Below the pieces are notes generated by a model. That model did not search any database and was not told the origin of the DNA. It saw only the letters and a list, made by a program, of their open reading frames with translations. Below are positions 7,242-16,284 of a stretch of 64,000 nt of DNA, in pieces; positions within the stretch are counted from its first letter, which is position 1; the number at the start of each line of letters is the position of its first letter. The translations under genes and the position numbers were made by a program. Source of the DNA: Leifsonia virtsii (lineage in GTDB: Bacteria; Actinomycetota; Actinomycetes; Actinomycetales; Microbacteriaceae); the NCBI RefSeq assembly GCF_030433675.1, contig NZ_JAROCB010000005.1, positions 1-64,000 on the forward strand, written 5' to 3'.

Positions 7242-8627
7242 TCAGGCGCGGGAGGCTGGCACCGCGTCGCGGAGGAAGTCGGCCATCCATGCGGCGCTGC
7301 GTTTCGGCGTGCGACGCTGCGTCCGGTAGTCGACGTGGACGAGGCCGAAGCGGCGCGAGTACCCCCAAGCCCACTCCCAGTTGTCGATGAGCGACCAGAT
7401 GAAGTAGCCGCCGAGCGGGAGCCCGGAGTCGATCGCGTCCCGGGCCGCTTCAAGGTGCGCCTCCAGGTACTCGGTGCGGGCGCCGTCGTCGATCCGGCCG
7501 TCCGCGTCGACCCGGTCGGGGTAGGCGGCGCCGTTCTCCGTGATGTAGAGCGGCAGTGACGGGGCGAGCGCGTTGGCCTGGCGGAGCACGTCCACCATGC
7601 CGTCGGGGTGGATCTCCCAGCCCATCTGCGTGACCGGAGCCCCGGTCTTGACGAACCGCACGTGCTCGCTGCCCGGGTAGGCGCTCGCCGGCGCGTCCTT
7701 CGCCGGCGTGAAGCCGGAGGCGACCGTGTGCCGGCTGTAGTAGTTGACGCCGAGGAAGTCGATCGGCGCCGAGATGAGGCGCAGGTCGTCGTCGGTGGCG
7801 TGCTCCGCGAACCACTCCGTCTCGCCGAGGTCGTCGAGCACGTCGGCCGGGTAGGAGCCGGTGAGCACGGGATCCAGGAAGAGGCGGTTGCTGAGACCGT
7901 CGATGCGCCGCGCGGCGTCGGCGTCTGCGGTGGAGTCGCCCGCCGGCTGCACCGAGTAGAGGTTGAGGGTCGTGCCCACCCGGGCGGAGGGCACCGTCGC
8001 GCGAAGGGCCTCCAGCGCGTGGCCGTGGCCGAGGAGCAGGTGGTGGGCGGCGTGCGCGGCCCGGGATCCGACCGTGCGGCCCGGAGCATGGTGCCCGCTC
8101 GCGTACCCCAGGAACGCGGAGCACCACGGCTCGTTGAGCGTGATCCAGTCGGTCACCAGGTCGCCGAGCGCGTCGGAGACCTGCTCCGCGTAGTCGGCGA
8201 ACCGTCGCGCCGTGTCGCGCTCCAGCCAGCCGCCGCGGTCCTCGAGTGCCTGCGGCAGATCCCAGTGGTACAGGGTCGCCCAGGGGGTGATGCCGCGGTC
8301 GCGCAGGCCGCCGGCCAGCCGGCGGTAGAAGTCGATGCCCGCCCGGTTGGGCGCGCCCTTGCCATCGGGCTGGATGCGCGGCCACGCGATCGAGAACCGG
8401 TAGGCGTCGAAGCCGAGGTCGCCCATGAGTGCGACGTCCTCCGCGTAGCGGTGGTAGTGGTCGTCGGCCACGTCGGCGGTGCTGCCGTCGGCGATGGCCC
8501 CGGGGACGCGCGTGAACGCGTCCCAGATGCTCTCGCCGCGGCCGTCCTCGTGGGTGGCGCCCTCGATCTGGTACGCGGCCGTCGCGGTCCCGAGCACGAA
8601 ACTCTCGGGGAGGTCGCTTCTGCGCAT
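7242..8627 (-). CDS. GH1 beta-glucosidase
   Basis: 461 residues, the usual length for a bacterial GH1 enzyme. Visible motifs are the N-terminal FVLGTATAAYQIEGA, the acid/base glutamate in TLNEPW (Glu about residue 166) and the nucleophile in YITENGAAYPD (about residue 365), plus WSLIDNWEWAWGY near the end. There is no signal peptide, so it hydrolyses beta-glucosides or beta-galactosides in the cytoplasm. The ATG at 8627 is favoured over a GTG two codons upstream because AGGAG lies eight bases before it. No transporter is adjacent; a partner locus may be the sugar ABC genes at 12.9-16.2 kb. Confidence 0.95.
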   Translation of the reverse strand: MRRSDLPESFVLGTATAAYQIEGATHEDGRGESIWDAFTRVPGAIADGSTADVADDHYHRYAEDVALMGDLGFDAYRFSIAWPRIQPDGKGAPNRAGIDFYRRLAGGLRDRGITPWATLYHWDLPQALEDRGGWLERDTARRFADYAEQVSDALGDLVTDWITLNEPWCSAFLGYASGHHAPGRTVGSRAAHAAHHLLLGHGHALEALRATVPSARVGTTLNLYSVQPAGDSTADADAARRIDGLSNRLFLDPVLTGSYPADVLDDLGETEWFAEHATDDDLRLISAPIDFLGVNYYSRHTVASGFTPAKDAPASAYPGSEHVRFVKTGAPVTQMGWEIHPDGMVDVLRQANALAPSLPLYITENGAAYPDRVDADGRIDDGARTEYLEAHLEAARDAIDSGLPLGGYFIWSLIDNWEWAWGYSRRFGLVHVDYRTQRRTPKRSAAWMADFLRDAVPASRA

Positions 8628-8782
8628 GGTCACTGCTCCTTGGATCCGGCGAGCAGGCCGCCGTCGCGCTGCTTCCCCACGCGAGAGTACCCGGTGTCCT
8701 GCCGCACCGTTCCTCTGAGCCCTCTCAGCCGTTCCCGACTCTCACCCAGCGCGGCCGGCCGAGCCTCCGCGATCCTGTAGGG

Positions 8783-9547
8783 ATGCGCAACACCGTCCCG
8801 GCCGTCACCGCCCTGTGCTGGGTGGCCAAGCTGCTGACGACGGCCATGGGCGAGACCGCGTCCGACTTCCTGGTGAAGACCATCGACCCGTTCGTGGCGG
8901 TCGGCGGCGCCTTCGTCGTCTTCGCGGCGGCGCTCGGGCTGCAGTTCGCGGTGCGCCGCTACATCCCCTGGGTGTACTGGACGGCCGTGCTCATGGTGGC
9001 GGTGTTCGGCACGATGGTGGCGGATGTGCTGCACGTCGAGCTCGGCATCCCGTACCTCGTCTCCACGGTCGTGTTCGCCGTGGCGCTCGCCGCTGTGTTC
9101 GTGGTGTGGTTCGCGACCCAGCGGACGCTGTCGGTGCACCGCATCGACACCCCGGCGCGGTCGGTGTTCTACTGGTGCGCCGTGCTCGCCACGTTCGCCC
9201 TGGGCACGGCCCTCGGCGACCTGACGGCGACGACGTTCGGGCTCGGCTACTTCGCGTCCGCGCTGGTGTTCGGGGTGCTGTTCGCGCTGCCGGGCATCGC
9301 CTACCGCTGGTGGGGACTCGGCGCCACGGCCGCGTTCTGGACCGCCTACGTGATGACCCGCCCGTTCGGCGCCTCGATCGCGGACGGACTGGCGGTCTCG
9401 CACGCCCGCGGCGGGCTGGCCCTCGGCACGGGACCGGTCAGCCTCGTCCTGTTCGCCGCGATCGTGGTGTGCGTCGCGCTGCTGAGCCGGCGCCCGCAGC
9501 CGTCATGGGAACGCGAGCAGCGCCCGCTCGGCGACGCGCTGGAGTGA
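8783..9547 (+). CDS. COG4705-type membrane protein
   Basis: 254 residues with about seven transmembrane helices. A repeated short motif appears at the start of alternate helices: MGETASDFL, FGTMVADVLH, LGTALGDLTA and FGASIADGL. These four G-x-x-x/D repeats are typical of the COG4705 family, often annotated as membrane-anchored proteins of unknown function. The 3' end overlaps the convergent TetR gene by 45 bases. Confidence 0.85.
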   Translation: MRNTVPAVTALCWVAKLLTTAMGETASDFLVKTIDPFVAVGGAFVVFAAALGLQFAVRRYIPWVYWTAVLMVAVFGTMVADVLHVELGIPYLVSTVVFAVALAAVFVVWFATQRTLSVHRIDTPARSVFYWCAVLATFALGTALGDLTATTFGLGYFASALVFGVLFALPGIAYRWWGLGATAAFWTAYVMTRPFGASIADGLAVSHARGGLALGTGPVSLVLFAAIVVCVALLSRRPQPSWEREQRPLGDALE

Positions 9548-10090
9548 CGCGCGGCTCGCGCCGGCCGACGCCTGCACCGCGAGCCCCGCGCTGACGGTGA
9601 CGAGGTACTTCGCAAGCTCGGCGGGTTTTTCGTCGGCGTCGAGGTCGCCCTCCTTGACGGCACGGCGGAAGCGTTCGGTGAGCCGGCGCTCGCCGGAGGC
9701 CCGGCTGTCGGCGAGGAAGCGCACGATGCGCTGGTCCTCCGGGCTTCCGGCGAGGCCGCCCTGGATGGAGAGGCACCCGGCCGGCTTGCCGGGCGTCGTG
9801 ATCGCGAGCACGTTGCTGCGGAGGTAGTGCTCCGCGACGGCGCGTGCGGTGGGCTCGGCGAGGGCGTCGCCGACGTACGCCATGTCGACCTCGGCGTAGC
9901 GCGTGACGGCCTGCTTGAAGGTCTCCTCCTTGTTGCCGAAGGCGGCGTACAGGCTCGGCCGGTTGATGCCCATGGCGGTGGTCAGGTCGTCGAGAGTGGT
10001 GCCCTCGTAGCCCTGGCGCCAGAAGACCTCGACCGCGGCATCCAGGGCCTCGTCGGTGTCGAACCCGCGGGGGCGTCCGCGTCCGGCCAT
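9503..10090 (-). CDS. TetR-family repressor
   Basis: 195 residues. The N-terminal helix-turn-helix reads VFWRQGYEGTTLDDLTTAMG followed by NRPSLYAAFGNKEETF, in the usual place (residues 20-60). The C-terminal ligand domain is of the TetR_C type with CLSIQGGLAGSPED. The gene is divergent from an SDR gene across a 105-bp region with two copies of TGTACCGA. It most likely represses that gene and itself until an unknown inducer is bound. Confidence 0.9.
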   Translation of the reverse strand: MAGRGRPRGFDTDEALDAAVEVFWRQGYEGTTLDDLTTAMGINRPSLYAAFGNKEETFKQAVTRYAEVDMAYVGDALAEPTARAVAEHYLRSNVLAITTPGKPAGCLSIQGGLAGSPEDQRIVRFLADSRASGERRLTERFRRAVKEGDLDADEKPAELAKYLVTVSAGLAVQASAGASRASLQRVAERALLAFP

Positions 10091-10100
10091 ATCATCGTCC

Positions 10101-10184
10101 TTTCTGTACCGATCCGAAAGAAATTCTGCCACCGACGGAATAGTGCGGCAACGGCTCTGTTTTATGTACCGAACAGAACAGAAA
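10101..10184. promoter_or_regulatory. Likely TetR operators between tetR and SDR genes
   Basis: TGTACCGA occurs at 10105-10112 and again at 10165-10172, 60 bp apart. Each sits in an AT-rich context with imperfect dyad symmetry (TTTCT...AGAAA for the first; CTGTT...AACAG for the second). This is the lowest-GC stretch in the neighbourhood and covers both divergent promoters. The assignment to the adjacent TetR protein is inference. Confidence 0.55.
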
Positions 10185-10195
10185 TGGAGCACCCC

Positions 10196-10957
10196 ATGGA
10201 CACCACCATCACCACCACTCAGACGCTCGCGGGCAAGAAGGCCCTCGTGACCGGCGGCGCCCGCGGCATCGGGGAGGGCATCGCGCGCTCCCTCGCCGCA
10301 CACGGCGCGGACGTCGCCGTCACCTACCGCGCGTCCCGCGAGCGGGCCGACGCGCTCGTCGCGGAGATCGTCGCGGCAGGCGGGCATGCCGTCGCGGTGC
10401 ACGCGGACGCCTCCGACGCCGACACCGCGCGCGCCGGCGTCCGGGACGCGGTCGCCGCGCTCGGTGGCCTCGACATCCTCGTCAACAATGCGGGCGGTGG
10501 ATGGTTCGAGCACTTCACCGAGACGCCGGACGAGCACATCGAGGCGACGATCGACCTCAACATCCGCGGCACGGTGTATGCCACGCAGGCGGCGATCCCG
10601 CTGCTTCCCGACTGCGGGAGGATCATCACCATCGGCAGCGTGAACGCCGAGCGGATCCCGTTCACCGGCGGCGCCGTCTACGGTCTCACCAAGGCGGCCA
10701 TGGTCGGCTTCACCAAGGGACTCGCGCGCGACCTCGCCGCCCGCGGGATCACCGTCAACGTCATCCAGCCGGGGCCCATCGACACCGAGGGCAACCCGGC
10801 TTCGGGAGAGGCGGGTGACTACCTGGCGGGCTTCACGGCCTTCGGCCGCTTCGGCCACAGCTCCGACGTGGGCGAGCTGGTCTCGTGGATCGCGTCGGAC
10901 GCCTCCGGCTACATGACCGGCTCGGCCGTCACGATCGACGGAGGCTGGACCGCCTGA
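10196..10957 (+). CDS. SDR-family oxidoreductase (3-oxoacyl-ACP reductase-like)
   Basis: 253 residues of classical short-chain dehydrogenase. It has the TGGARGIGEGIA dinucleotide motif (residues 19-30), NNAGGG, the catalytic Ser in ITIGSVNAE, YGLTKAAM (Tyr and Lys of the active site) and the IQPGPIDTEGNP loop. It should be an NADP(H)-dependent alcohol/ketone oxidoreductase; the substrate is unknown. GGAG lies seven bases before the ATG. It is divergent from and probably controlled by the TetR gene. Confidence 0.92.
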   Translation: MDTTITTTQTLAGKKALVTGGARGIGEGIARSLAAHGADVAVTYRASRERADALVAEIVAAGGHAVAVHADASDADTARAGVRDAVAALGGLDILVNNAGGGWFEHFTETPDEHIEATIDLNIRGTVYATQAAIPLLPDCGRIITIGSVNAERIPFTGGAVYGLTKAAMVGFTKGLARDLAARGITVNVIQPGPIDTEGNPASGEAGDYLAGFTAFGRFGHSSDVGELVSWIASDASGYMTGSAVTIDGGWTA

Positions 10958-10966
10958 CCCCCCTCG

Positions 10967-11046
10967 CCCCACGCCAACAGCTCCTGAGTTTTTCGACCGT
11001 CGTACGGCGTGTCGGGTCGAAGAACTCAGGAGCTGTTGGCGTGGGG
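10967..11046. repeat. Dispersed hairpin copy 3 (32-bp stem)
   Basis: Two 32-base arms (10967-10998 and 11015-11046) pair with a single mismatch around a 16-base loop. The arm includes CCACGCCAACAGCTCCTGAG. The loop contains CGGCGTGTCG, the core shared by the other hairpins. It lies between two convergent genes and would be a strong bidirectional terminator. Confidence 0.85.
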
Positions 11047-11056
11047 GAGGGCGGGG

Positions 11057-12829
11057 TCAGAACTCGGTGTGGCCGAGGCGCGGCTCCGGGACGAACGCGG
11101 CGACGGCCTCGGCGGCCGACTCCAGCTCGAGCACGATGAGCTCGTTGCGTCCGGCCCGGACGACACCGCGCGGCACGAAGAGCGTCTCCTGCGGTCCGCG
11201 TGTCCAGTAGCGGCCCAGGTTGAACCCGTTGATCCAGGCGACGCCCTTGCCCCATCCCGTCGTGTCGAGGAAGAGGGCGGCGGGCTCGTCGAGGTCGAAC
11301 GCGGCGCGGGCGAAGACGGGACCGGCCAGTCGCTCCGGGGCGCCGGCACCCGACGCCGTCGCCGCATCGAGCGCCTCCCGCACGGGGTCGAGGTCGGCGA
11401 GTTCGAGCGGGAGGGCGCTCCAGCGCCGCAGCTCCTCGCCGTTGAGCTGCACCGGGCCAATCAGGCCCTTGGGCTCGCCGATGCGGGGGCCGTAGTCCAC
11501 CCGGCCCTGGTCCTCGACGAGCACGGTCAGCGTCCCACGGCTCGGGGAGAGGGCGATGGCCGAGTCGTGGTGGTCTCGGGCGAGCACGCCCACGCGGCGG
11601 CCGTCGACGGAGACGTAGGCGCGGTCGCGCACCTCGCCGAACTCCAGCACCGCGGGCTCGGTCGTGTCGATCTCGGTGCGGTACACCCCGAACCCGGAGA
11701 AGTGGCCGAGCTCGTCGAAGGAGGGGAGGGCGTCGGAGTGGGTCCATGCGCCCAGCCGGTCGGCGACCGACCACAGCGGCGCGGCGGCGTCGAAGGGCAC
11801 GGAGAAGGCGGGCGCCGCGGCGACCGCGACGGTCTCGTACTCCGGCACGGGCGCGTACTTCGCGATCACGTCGCGGAACGCCCAGAACTTCTCGGTCGGC
11901 TCCCCGGACTCGTCCAGAGGGGCGTCGTAGTCGTAGCTGGTGACGATCGGCTGGTACACGCCCTTGTCGTTGGCGCCGTTCGTGAAGCCGAAGTTAGTTC
12001 CGCCGTGGAACATGTAGAGGTTCACCGAGGCGCCGAGCGCCAGCAGGTCGTCGAGGTCGGCCGCCGACTCCGCCACCGGGGTGGTGTGGTGGTGGCCGCC
12101 CCAGCTGTCGAACCAGCCGTCCCAGAACTCCGAGCACATCAGCGGGCCGGTCGGCTGGTGCCGCCGCAGGGTCGCCAGCCGCTCGCGCGAGCGTGAGCCG
12201 AAGGATGCGGTCTTGAGCAGTTCCGGCAGCGACCCGTTCTCGAGCATGTCGTCCTGCGGCTGGTCGACGGTGGTCAGCGGGACGGTGATCCCGGCCTCCC
12301 GGATCACGTCGACGAGCTGCCGCAGGTACTCCTTGTCGTCGCCGTACGCGCCGTACTCGTTCTCCACCTGCACCAGCAGCACCGGGCCGCCCTCGGCGAC
12401 CTGCAGCGGCCGCACGATGTCGAGCACACGGCGCAGGTAGCGGGTCAGCGCGGCGACGAAGACCGGCTCCGAGCGGCGGATGCCGACGGCCGGATCGGTG
12501 AACAGCCACGCCGGCAGTCCGCCGTTGTCCCACTCGGCGCAGATGTACGGACCGGGACGCACGATGGCGTGCATGCCCTCGTCGGCCACCGTACGCAGGA
12601 AGCGGTCGAGGTCGAGCGGGCCGTCGGCGCGCCACTCGCCCTCGCGGGGCTCGTGCGCGTTCCACGGAACGTACGTCTCGATCGTGTTCAGCCCCATCAG
12701 GCGCGCCTTGTGGATGCGGTCCGCCCAGTCGTCCGGGTGCACCCGGACGTAGTGGATGGCGCCCGAGAGGATGCGGAACGGCTCGCCGTCGAGGACGAAG
12801 TCGTCTCCCGCGATCTCGAAGGTGGTCAT
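11057..12829 (-). CDS. GH35 beta-galactosidase
   Basis: 590 residues. The TIM barrel shows the GH35 signature GGPVLLVQVENEYGAYG, with the acid/base Glu at about residue 158, and the nucleophile in CSEFWDGWFDSWG (about residue 234). GTNFGFTNGAN follows, then a C-terminal beta region with a jelly-roll motif (WINGFNLGRYW). No signal peptide is present, so it cleaves terminal beta-galactosyl residues from sugars already imported. It is the last gene of a leftward operon behind two permeases and a binding protein, 67 bp downstream of the latter, presumably under the divergent LacI regulator. Confidence 0.95.
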   Translation of the reverse strand: MTTFEIAGDDFVLDGEPFRILSGAIHYVRVHPDDWADRIHKARLMGLNTIETYVPWNAHEPREGEWRADGPLDLDRFLRTVADEGMHAIVRPGPYICAEWDNGGLPAWLFTDPAVGIRRSEPVFVAALTRYLRRVLDIVRPLQVAEGGPVLLVQVENEYGAYGDDKEYLRQLVDVIREAGITVPLTTVDQPQDDMLENGSLPELLKTASFGSRSRERLATLRRHQPTGPLMCSEFWDGWFDSWGGHHHTTPVAESAADLDDLLALGASVNLYMFHGGTNFGFTNGANDKGVYQPIVTSYDYDAPLDESGEPTEKFWAFRDVIAKYAPVPEYETVAVAAAPAFSVPFDAAAPLWSVADRLGAWTHSDALPSFDELGHFSGFGVYRTEIDTTEPAVLEFGEVRDRAYVSVDGRRVGVLARDHHDSAIALSPSRGTLTVLVEDQGRVDYGPRIGEPKGLIGPVQLNGEELRRWSALPLELADLDPVREALDAATASGAGAPERLAGPVFARAAFDLDEPAALFLDTTGWGKGVAWINGFNLGRYWTRGPQETLFVPRGVVRAGRNELIVLELESAAEAVAAFVPEPRLGHTEF

Positions 12830-12896
12830 GGTTCTCCTGGTGAGGTCGGAAATGGGGCGGCCGGCCGCGGCAGCGCGCGACCGGCCGCCGATGGGG

Positions 12897-14243
12897 CTAC
12901 TTGCCGGTGACGGTGAAGCCCTGCTGGTTGCCGTACTCGACCAGCGCCTTCTGCCAGGCCTGCAGGCCGGTGTTGAGGCTGGAGTTCGACGTGTAGGACT
13001 GGCCGACGGTGTCGCCGTAGATGCTGTTCGCGTAGACCTGGAACGGCAGGTACTGCCAGCCGGTCTTCACGTTCTTGGCGCCATCCACCAGCACCTCGTT
13101 GATCTTCTGACCGCCGAAATAGTCGGGGGCGGTGGCGAGGAAGTCGGAGGAGTTCAGGTCCTTCGTGGTCGACGGGAAGCCGCCGGACTTGAGGAAGACC
13201 TTGATGCTGTCCTCGTCGTTGTTGAGCCACTTGAGGAACCCGGCCGCGAGCGCCTGGTTCTTGCTCTGCTTCAGCACGACCTGGCCGCCGCCGCCGTTCT
13301 CGGCGTTGGCGGGGGTCCCGTCGTAGGTCGGGATCGGCGCGACGCGCCACTGGCCCGCGCCGTCCTTCACGGACGACTCGAGCACGCCCGGCATCCACGC
13401 GCCGGTGACCAGGGTCGCGATGGAGCCGTTGCCCAGCGCCTTGAACCAGTCGTCGCTCCAGCCGGGGACGGTGGAGAGCAGCTTGCCCTCGACCAGCTTG
13501 TCCCAGGTGGCCGTCCACTTCTTGGTGCCCTCGTCCTGCAGGTTGATCGACACCTTGGTGCCGTCGACCGAGAACGGGTGGCCGCCGGCCTGCCAGATCA
13601 TCGAGGTGGTGAAGCCGGAGTCGCCGGAGTCGCTCGTGATGTAGGCGTTGGGGTCGGCGGCGTGCAGCTTCTGCGCGGCGGCGACGTACTCGTCCCACGT
13701 CTTCGGGACCTCGATGCCGTACTTGTCGAACAGCGTCTTGTTGTAGAACATCGCCATGGGGCCGGAGTCCTGCGGCAGGCCGACGAGCTTGCCGCCGACG
13801 TTGACCGAGCCCCAGGGGCCGGGGGTGTAGTCGTCCTTGAGCTTGTCGAAGCCGTACTGCTTCAGGTCGACCAGCGAGTCCGACAGCGCGAACTGCGGGA
13901 TGGCGTAGTACTCGACCTGGGCCACGTCCGGCGCGCCCGATCCCGCCTTGATGGCGTTCTGCAGCTTCGTGTACTCGGTGGTGTTGGTTCCGGCGTTCAC
14001 CAGCTTGACCTTCACCTTGGGGTACTGCTTCTCGAACGCGGCGACCTGCGCCTCGGCCGACGGCGTCCACGACCAGTAGGTGATGGTGCCGCCCTGCTTG
14101 AGGGCCTGGTCGATGTCGGAGGCGCTGCCGCCGCCGGAGGAGCTGCCGCCGGAGCAGGCGGCGAGGGTCGCGGCGGCGACCGTGCCGATCACCGCGGCGG
14201 TGACGGCCCGGACGATGCGCCGGGACGTGAGGTTGCGCTTCAT
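12897..14243 (-). CDS. Sugar ABC transporter substrate-binding lipoprotein
   Basis: 448 residues, family-1 extracellular solute-binding protein. The signal sequence ends in a lipobox (TLAAC, Cys about residue 29) followed by a Gly/Ser linker. Typical features are GGTITYWSWTPSAEAQVAAF after the linker and the DVAQVEYYAIPQFA hinge region. The start is the ATG preceded by AAAGGAA; a second Met five codons upstream has no ribosome site. With the two permeases it forms a carbohydrate uptake system feeding the GH35 enzyme. Confidence 0.93.
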   Translation of the reverse strand: MKRNLTSRRIVRAVTAAVIGTVAAATLAACSGGSSSGGGSASDIDQALKQGGTITYWSWTPSAEAQVAAFEKQYPKVKVKLVNAGTNTTEYTKLQNAIKAGSGAPDVAQVEYYAIPQFALSDSLVDLKQYGFDKLKDDYTPGPWGSVNVGGKLVGLPQDSGPMAMFYNKTLFDKYGIEVPKTWDEYVAAAQKLHAADPNAYITSDSGDSGFTTSMIWQAGGHPFSVDGTKVSINLQDEGTKKWTATWDKLVEGKLLSTVPGWSDDWFKALGNGSIATLVTGAWMPGVLESSVKDGAGQWRVAPIPTYDGTPANAENGGGGQVVLKQSKNQALAAGFLKWLNNDEDSIKVFLKSGGFPSTTKDLNSSDFLATAPDYFGGQKINEVLVDGAKNVKTGWQYLPFQVYANSIYGDTVGQSYTSNSSLNTGLQAWQKALVEYGNQQGFTVTGK

Positions 14244-14295
14244 GAGGCTTCCTTTCACTTCTTCGTGGAATGGGATTGCGTGGGGAGGGTGCAGT

Positions 14296-15237
14296 TCACT
14301 GCTTGACGCTGCCGGCGGCCAGACCCGACTGCCAGTAGCGCTGGAGCACCAGGAACGCCGCCACGATCGGGACGATCGTGATGAGTGACCCGGTGATCAC
14401 GAGGTTGAAGATCGGCTGGGCGCCGACCCCCGTCGCCTGCGCGCTCCACTGGCTCAAGCCCACCGTGAGGGGGTACCAGGTGGGATCGCTCAGCATGATG
14501 AGCGGCAGGAAGTAGTTGTTCCAGGTGGCGACGATCGCGAACAGCGCGACCGTGACGATGCCCGGCGCCAGCAGCCGGAGCGAGATGGTGAAGAACGTGC
14601 GGAACTCTCCCGCGCCGTCCATCCGGGCCGCCTCGAGCAGCTCGGTCGGCACGGCCTCGGTCGCGTAAGTCCAGATCAGGTAGAGGCCGAACGGGCTGAT
14701 CAGCGAGGGCAGGATGATCGCCCACGGCGTGTTGGTGAGCCCGGCCTGGCTGAACATGAGGAACGTCGGCACCGCGAGCGCCGTGCCGGGCACGGCGATC
14801 GCGCCGAGCACGACCGCGAACACGGCCCGCTTGCCCGGGAAGGTGTACTTCGCCAGCCCGTAGCCCGCGACCGTGGCGAGCAGGGTCGCGCCCCCCGCCC
14901 CGACGACGACGTACAGCAGCGTGTTGCCGAGCCACTGCACGAAGATGCCGCCGCGGTAGGTGAAGGTGTCGACGATGTTCTGGAACAGGTCGAAGTCCTT
15001 GCCGAACCAGAGGCCGAACGACGAGTACAGGTCGGGCTGGCTCTTGGTGGCGTTGACCACCAGCCAGATCAGCGGGACGAACGAGTAGATGACGAACAGC
15101 ACCATCACGATCGTCAGCACCGGCGACTTCCGGATGCGGCGGCCCGAGTCGGCGGCGGCTCGGTTCCGGGCGGCGGCGCGCGAGGGGGCCTTGCGGGTGC
15201 GGTCGCGTTTCGCGGGGTTCTCGGTGAGCGTGGTCAT
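14296..15237 (-). CDS. Sugar ABC transporter permease (MalG-like)
   Basis: 313 residues with six transmembrane helices after an unusually long basic N-terminus (RTRKAPSRAAARNRAAA). The EAA loop that contacts the ATPase is present (TELLEAARMDGAGEFRTFF). It overlaps the upstream permease stop by four bases. No ATPase is encoded in the locus; a shared MsmK/UgpC-type ATPase elsewhere would be needed, as is common in actinobacteria. Confidence 0.93.
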   Translation of the reverse strand: MTTLTENPAKRDRTRKAPSRAAARNRAAADSGRRIRKSPVLTIVMVLFVIYSFVPLIWLVVNATKSQPDLYSSFGLWFGKDFDLFQNIVDTFTYRGGIFVQWLGNTLLYVVVGAGGATLLATVAGYGLAKYTFPGKRAVFAVVLGAIAVPGTALAVPTFLMFSQAGLTNTPWAIILPSLISPFGLYLIWTYATEAVPTELLEAARMDGAGEFRTFFTISLRLLAPGIVTVALFAIVATWNNYFLPLIMLSDPTWYPLTVGLSQWSAQATGVGAQPIFNLVITGSLITIVPIVAAFLVLQRYWQSGLAAGSVKQ

Positions 15238-16169
15238 CGGCGGGCCTCCTTCGGGGTGCCGCGCAGCTGCACGACGTAGGCGATGACCGCCGTGAGCACT
15301 CCCATCACGATGGCGACGGTGGCGGCGTAGTTGAACTGCTGCCCGGCGAACGAGAGGTTGTAGGCGTACATGTTGGGCGTGAAGTAGCTGCTGATCGCGT
15401 TGGGTGCCAGCTGCTTGAGCAGGTTCGGCTCGTTGAACAGCTGGAAGCTGCCGATGATCGAGAAGATCGTCGCGATGACGAGCGCGCCGCGGATCGCCGG
15501 CAGCTTGATGCTGAACACCGTGCGGAACGCCCCGGCGCCGTCGATCTCCGCCGCCTCGTACAGCTCACCGGGGATGACGCGGAGCGCCGCGTAGAAGATG
15601 AGCATGTTGTAGCCCATGAACTCCCACGTGACGATGTTGCCGATGGAGGCGAGCACCCACGGCCCGCTGAGCGGCTGGAGTCCCGTGCCGAGGAGGTGGT
15701 TGAGGCTCGCGGTCAGGCCGAACTGGTCGCCGTAGATGAAGCCCCAGATGAGGGCAGCGACGACGCCGGGGACCGCGTAGGGCAGGAACAGCGCGATGCG
15801 GAAGAACCCGGCCCCGTGCAGCCGGGCGCTGTCGAGAGCGAGCGCCGCGACCAGCGAGAGCACCAGCATGATCGGCACCTGCACGACCAGGAAGATCGTG
15901 ACACGGCCGAGGGAGGCCCAGAACTTGTCGTCCTGGAAGACGGCGAGGTAGTTGCCGAGGCCGACGAAGGAGTTGCCGCCGATGAGCTGCTGGCGGAACA
16001 GGCTGAGGTAGAGGGCGTACACCACCGGCGCGATGATCATCGCCGCGAAGACGACCATGAACGGTGCGACGAAGGCCCAGCCCCGCCAGTCGCGGCGGTG
16101 GCGGCGCCCGGTCGGGCGGCGGCCGGGGCCGGTCGTGGTGCCGGCCCGCGAGAGGGACGTCGTTGTCAT
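15234..16169 (-). CDS. Sugar ABC transporter permease (MalF-like)
   Basis: 311 residues with six predicted helices and the EAA loop GELYEAAEIDGAGAFRTVF near residue 205. It is the first gene of the leftward operon and starts 30 bp from the first of two palindromic operator-like sites. It pairs with the next permease to form the membrane channel of the importer. Confidence 0.93.
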   Translation of the reverse strand: MTTTSLSRAGTTTGPGRRPTGRRHRRDWRGWAFVAPFMVVFAAMIIAPVVYALYLSLFRQQLIGGNSFVGLGNYLAVFQDDKFWASLGRVTIFLVVQVPIMLVLSLVAALALDSARLHGAGFFRIALFLPYAVPGVVAALIWGFIYGDQFGLTASLNHLLGTGLQPLSGPWVLASIGNIVTWEFMGYNMLIFYAALRVIPGELYEAAEIDGAGAFRTVFSIKLPAIRGALVIATIFSIIGSFQLFNEPNLLKQLAPNAISSYFTPNMYAYNLSFAGQQFNYAATVAIVMGVLTAVIAYVVQLRGTPKEARR

Positions 16170-16198
16170 GTCTTTCCAGAGTTCGGATTCGGTTGGCG

Positions 16199-16247
16199 AT
16201 GTTTACGTCAACATCGTGGCGGCTACTCTAGCATGTTGACGTCAACA
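16199..16247. promoter_or_regulatory. Two LacI-type operators
   Basis: TGTTGACGTCAACA at 16234-16247 is a perfect 14-bp palindrome. ATGTTTACGTCAACAT at 16199-16214 is a second copy with one mismatch. Their centres are 34 bp apart, about three helical turns, inside the 115-bp region between the divergent permease and lacI-type genes. The central CG and TTGACGTCAA form are typical of LacI-family sites, so autoregulation and operon repression are likely. Confidence 0.85.
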
Positions 16248-16284
16248 CGACGCAAGGTCGTTTTGCAGACGAGATGTGGAGACC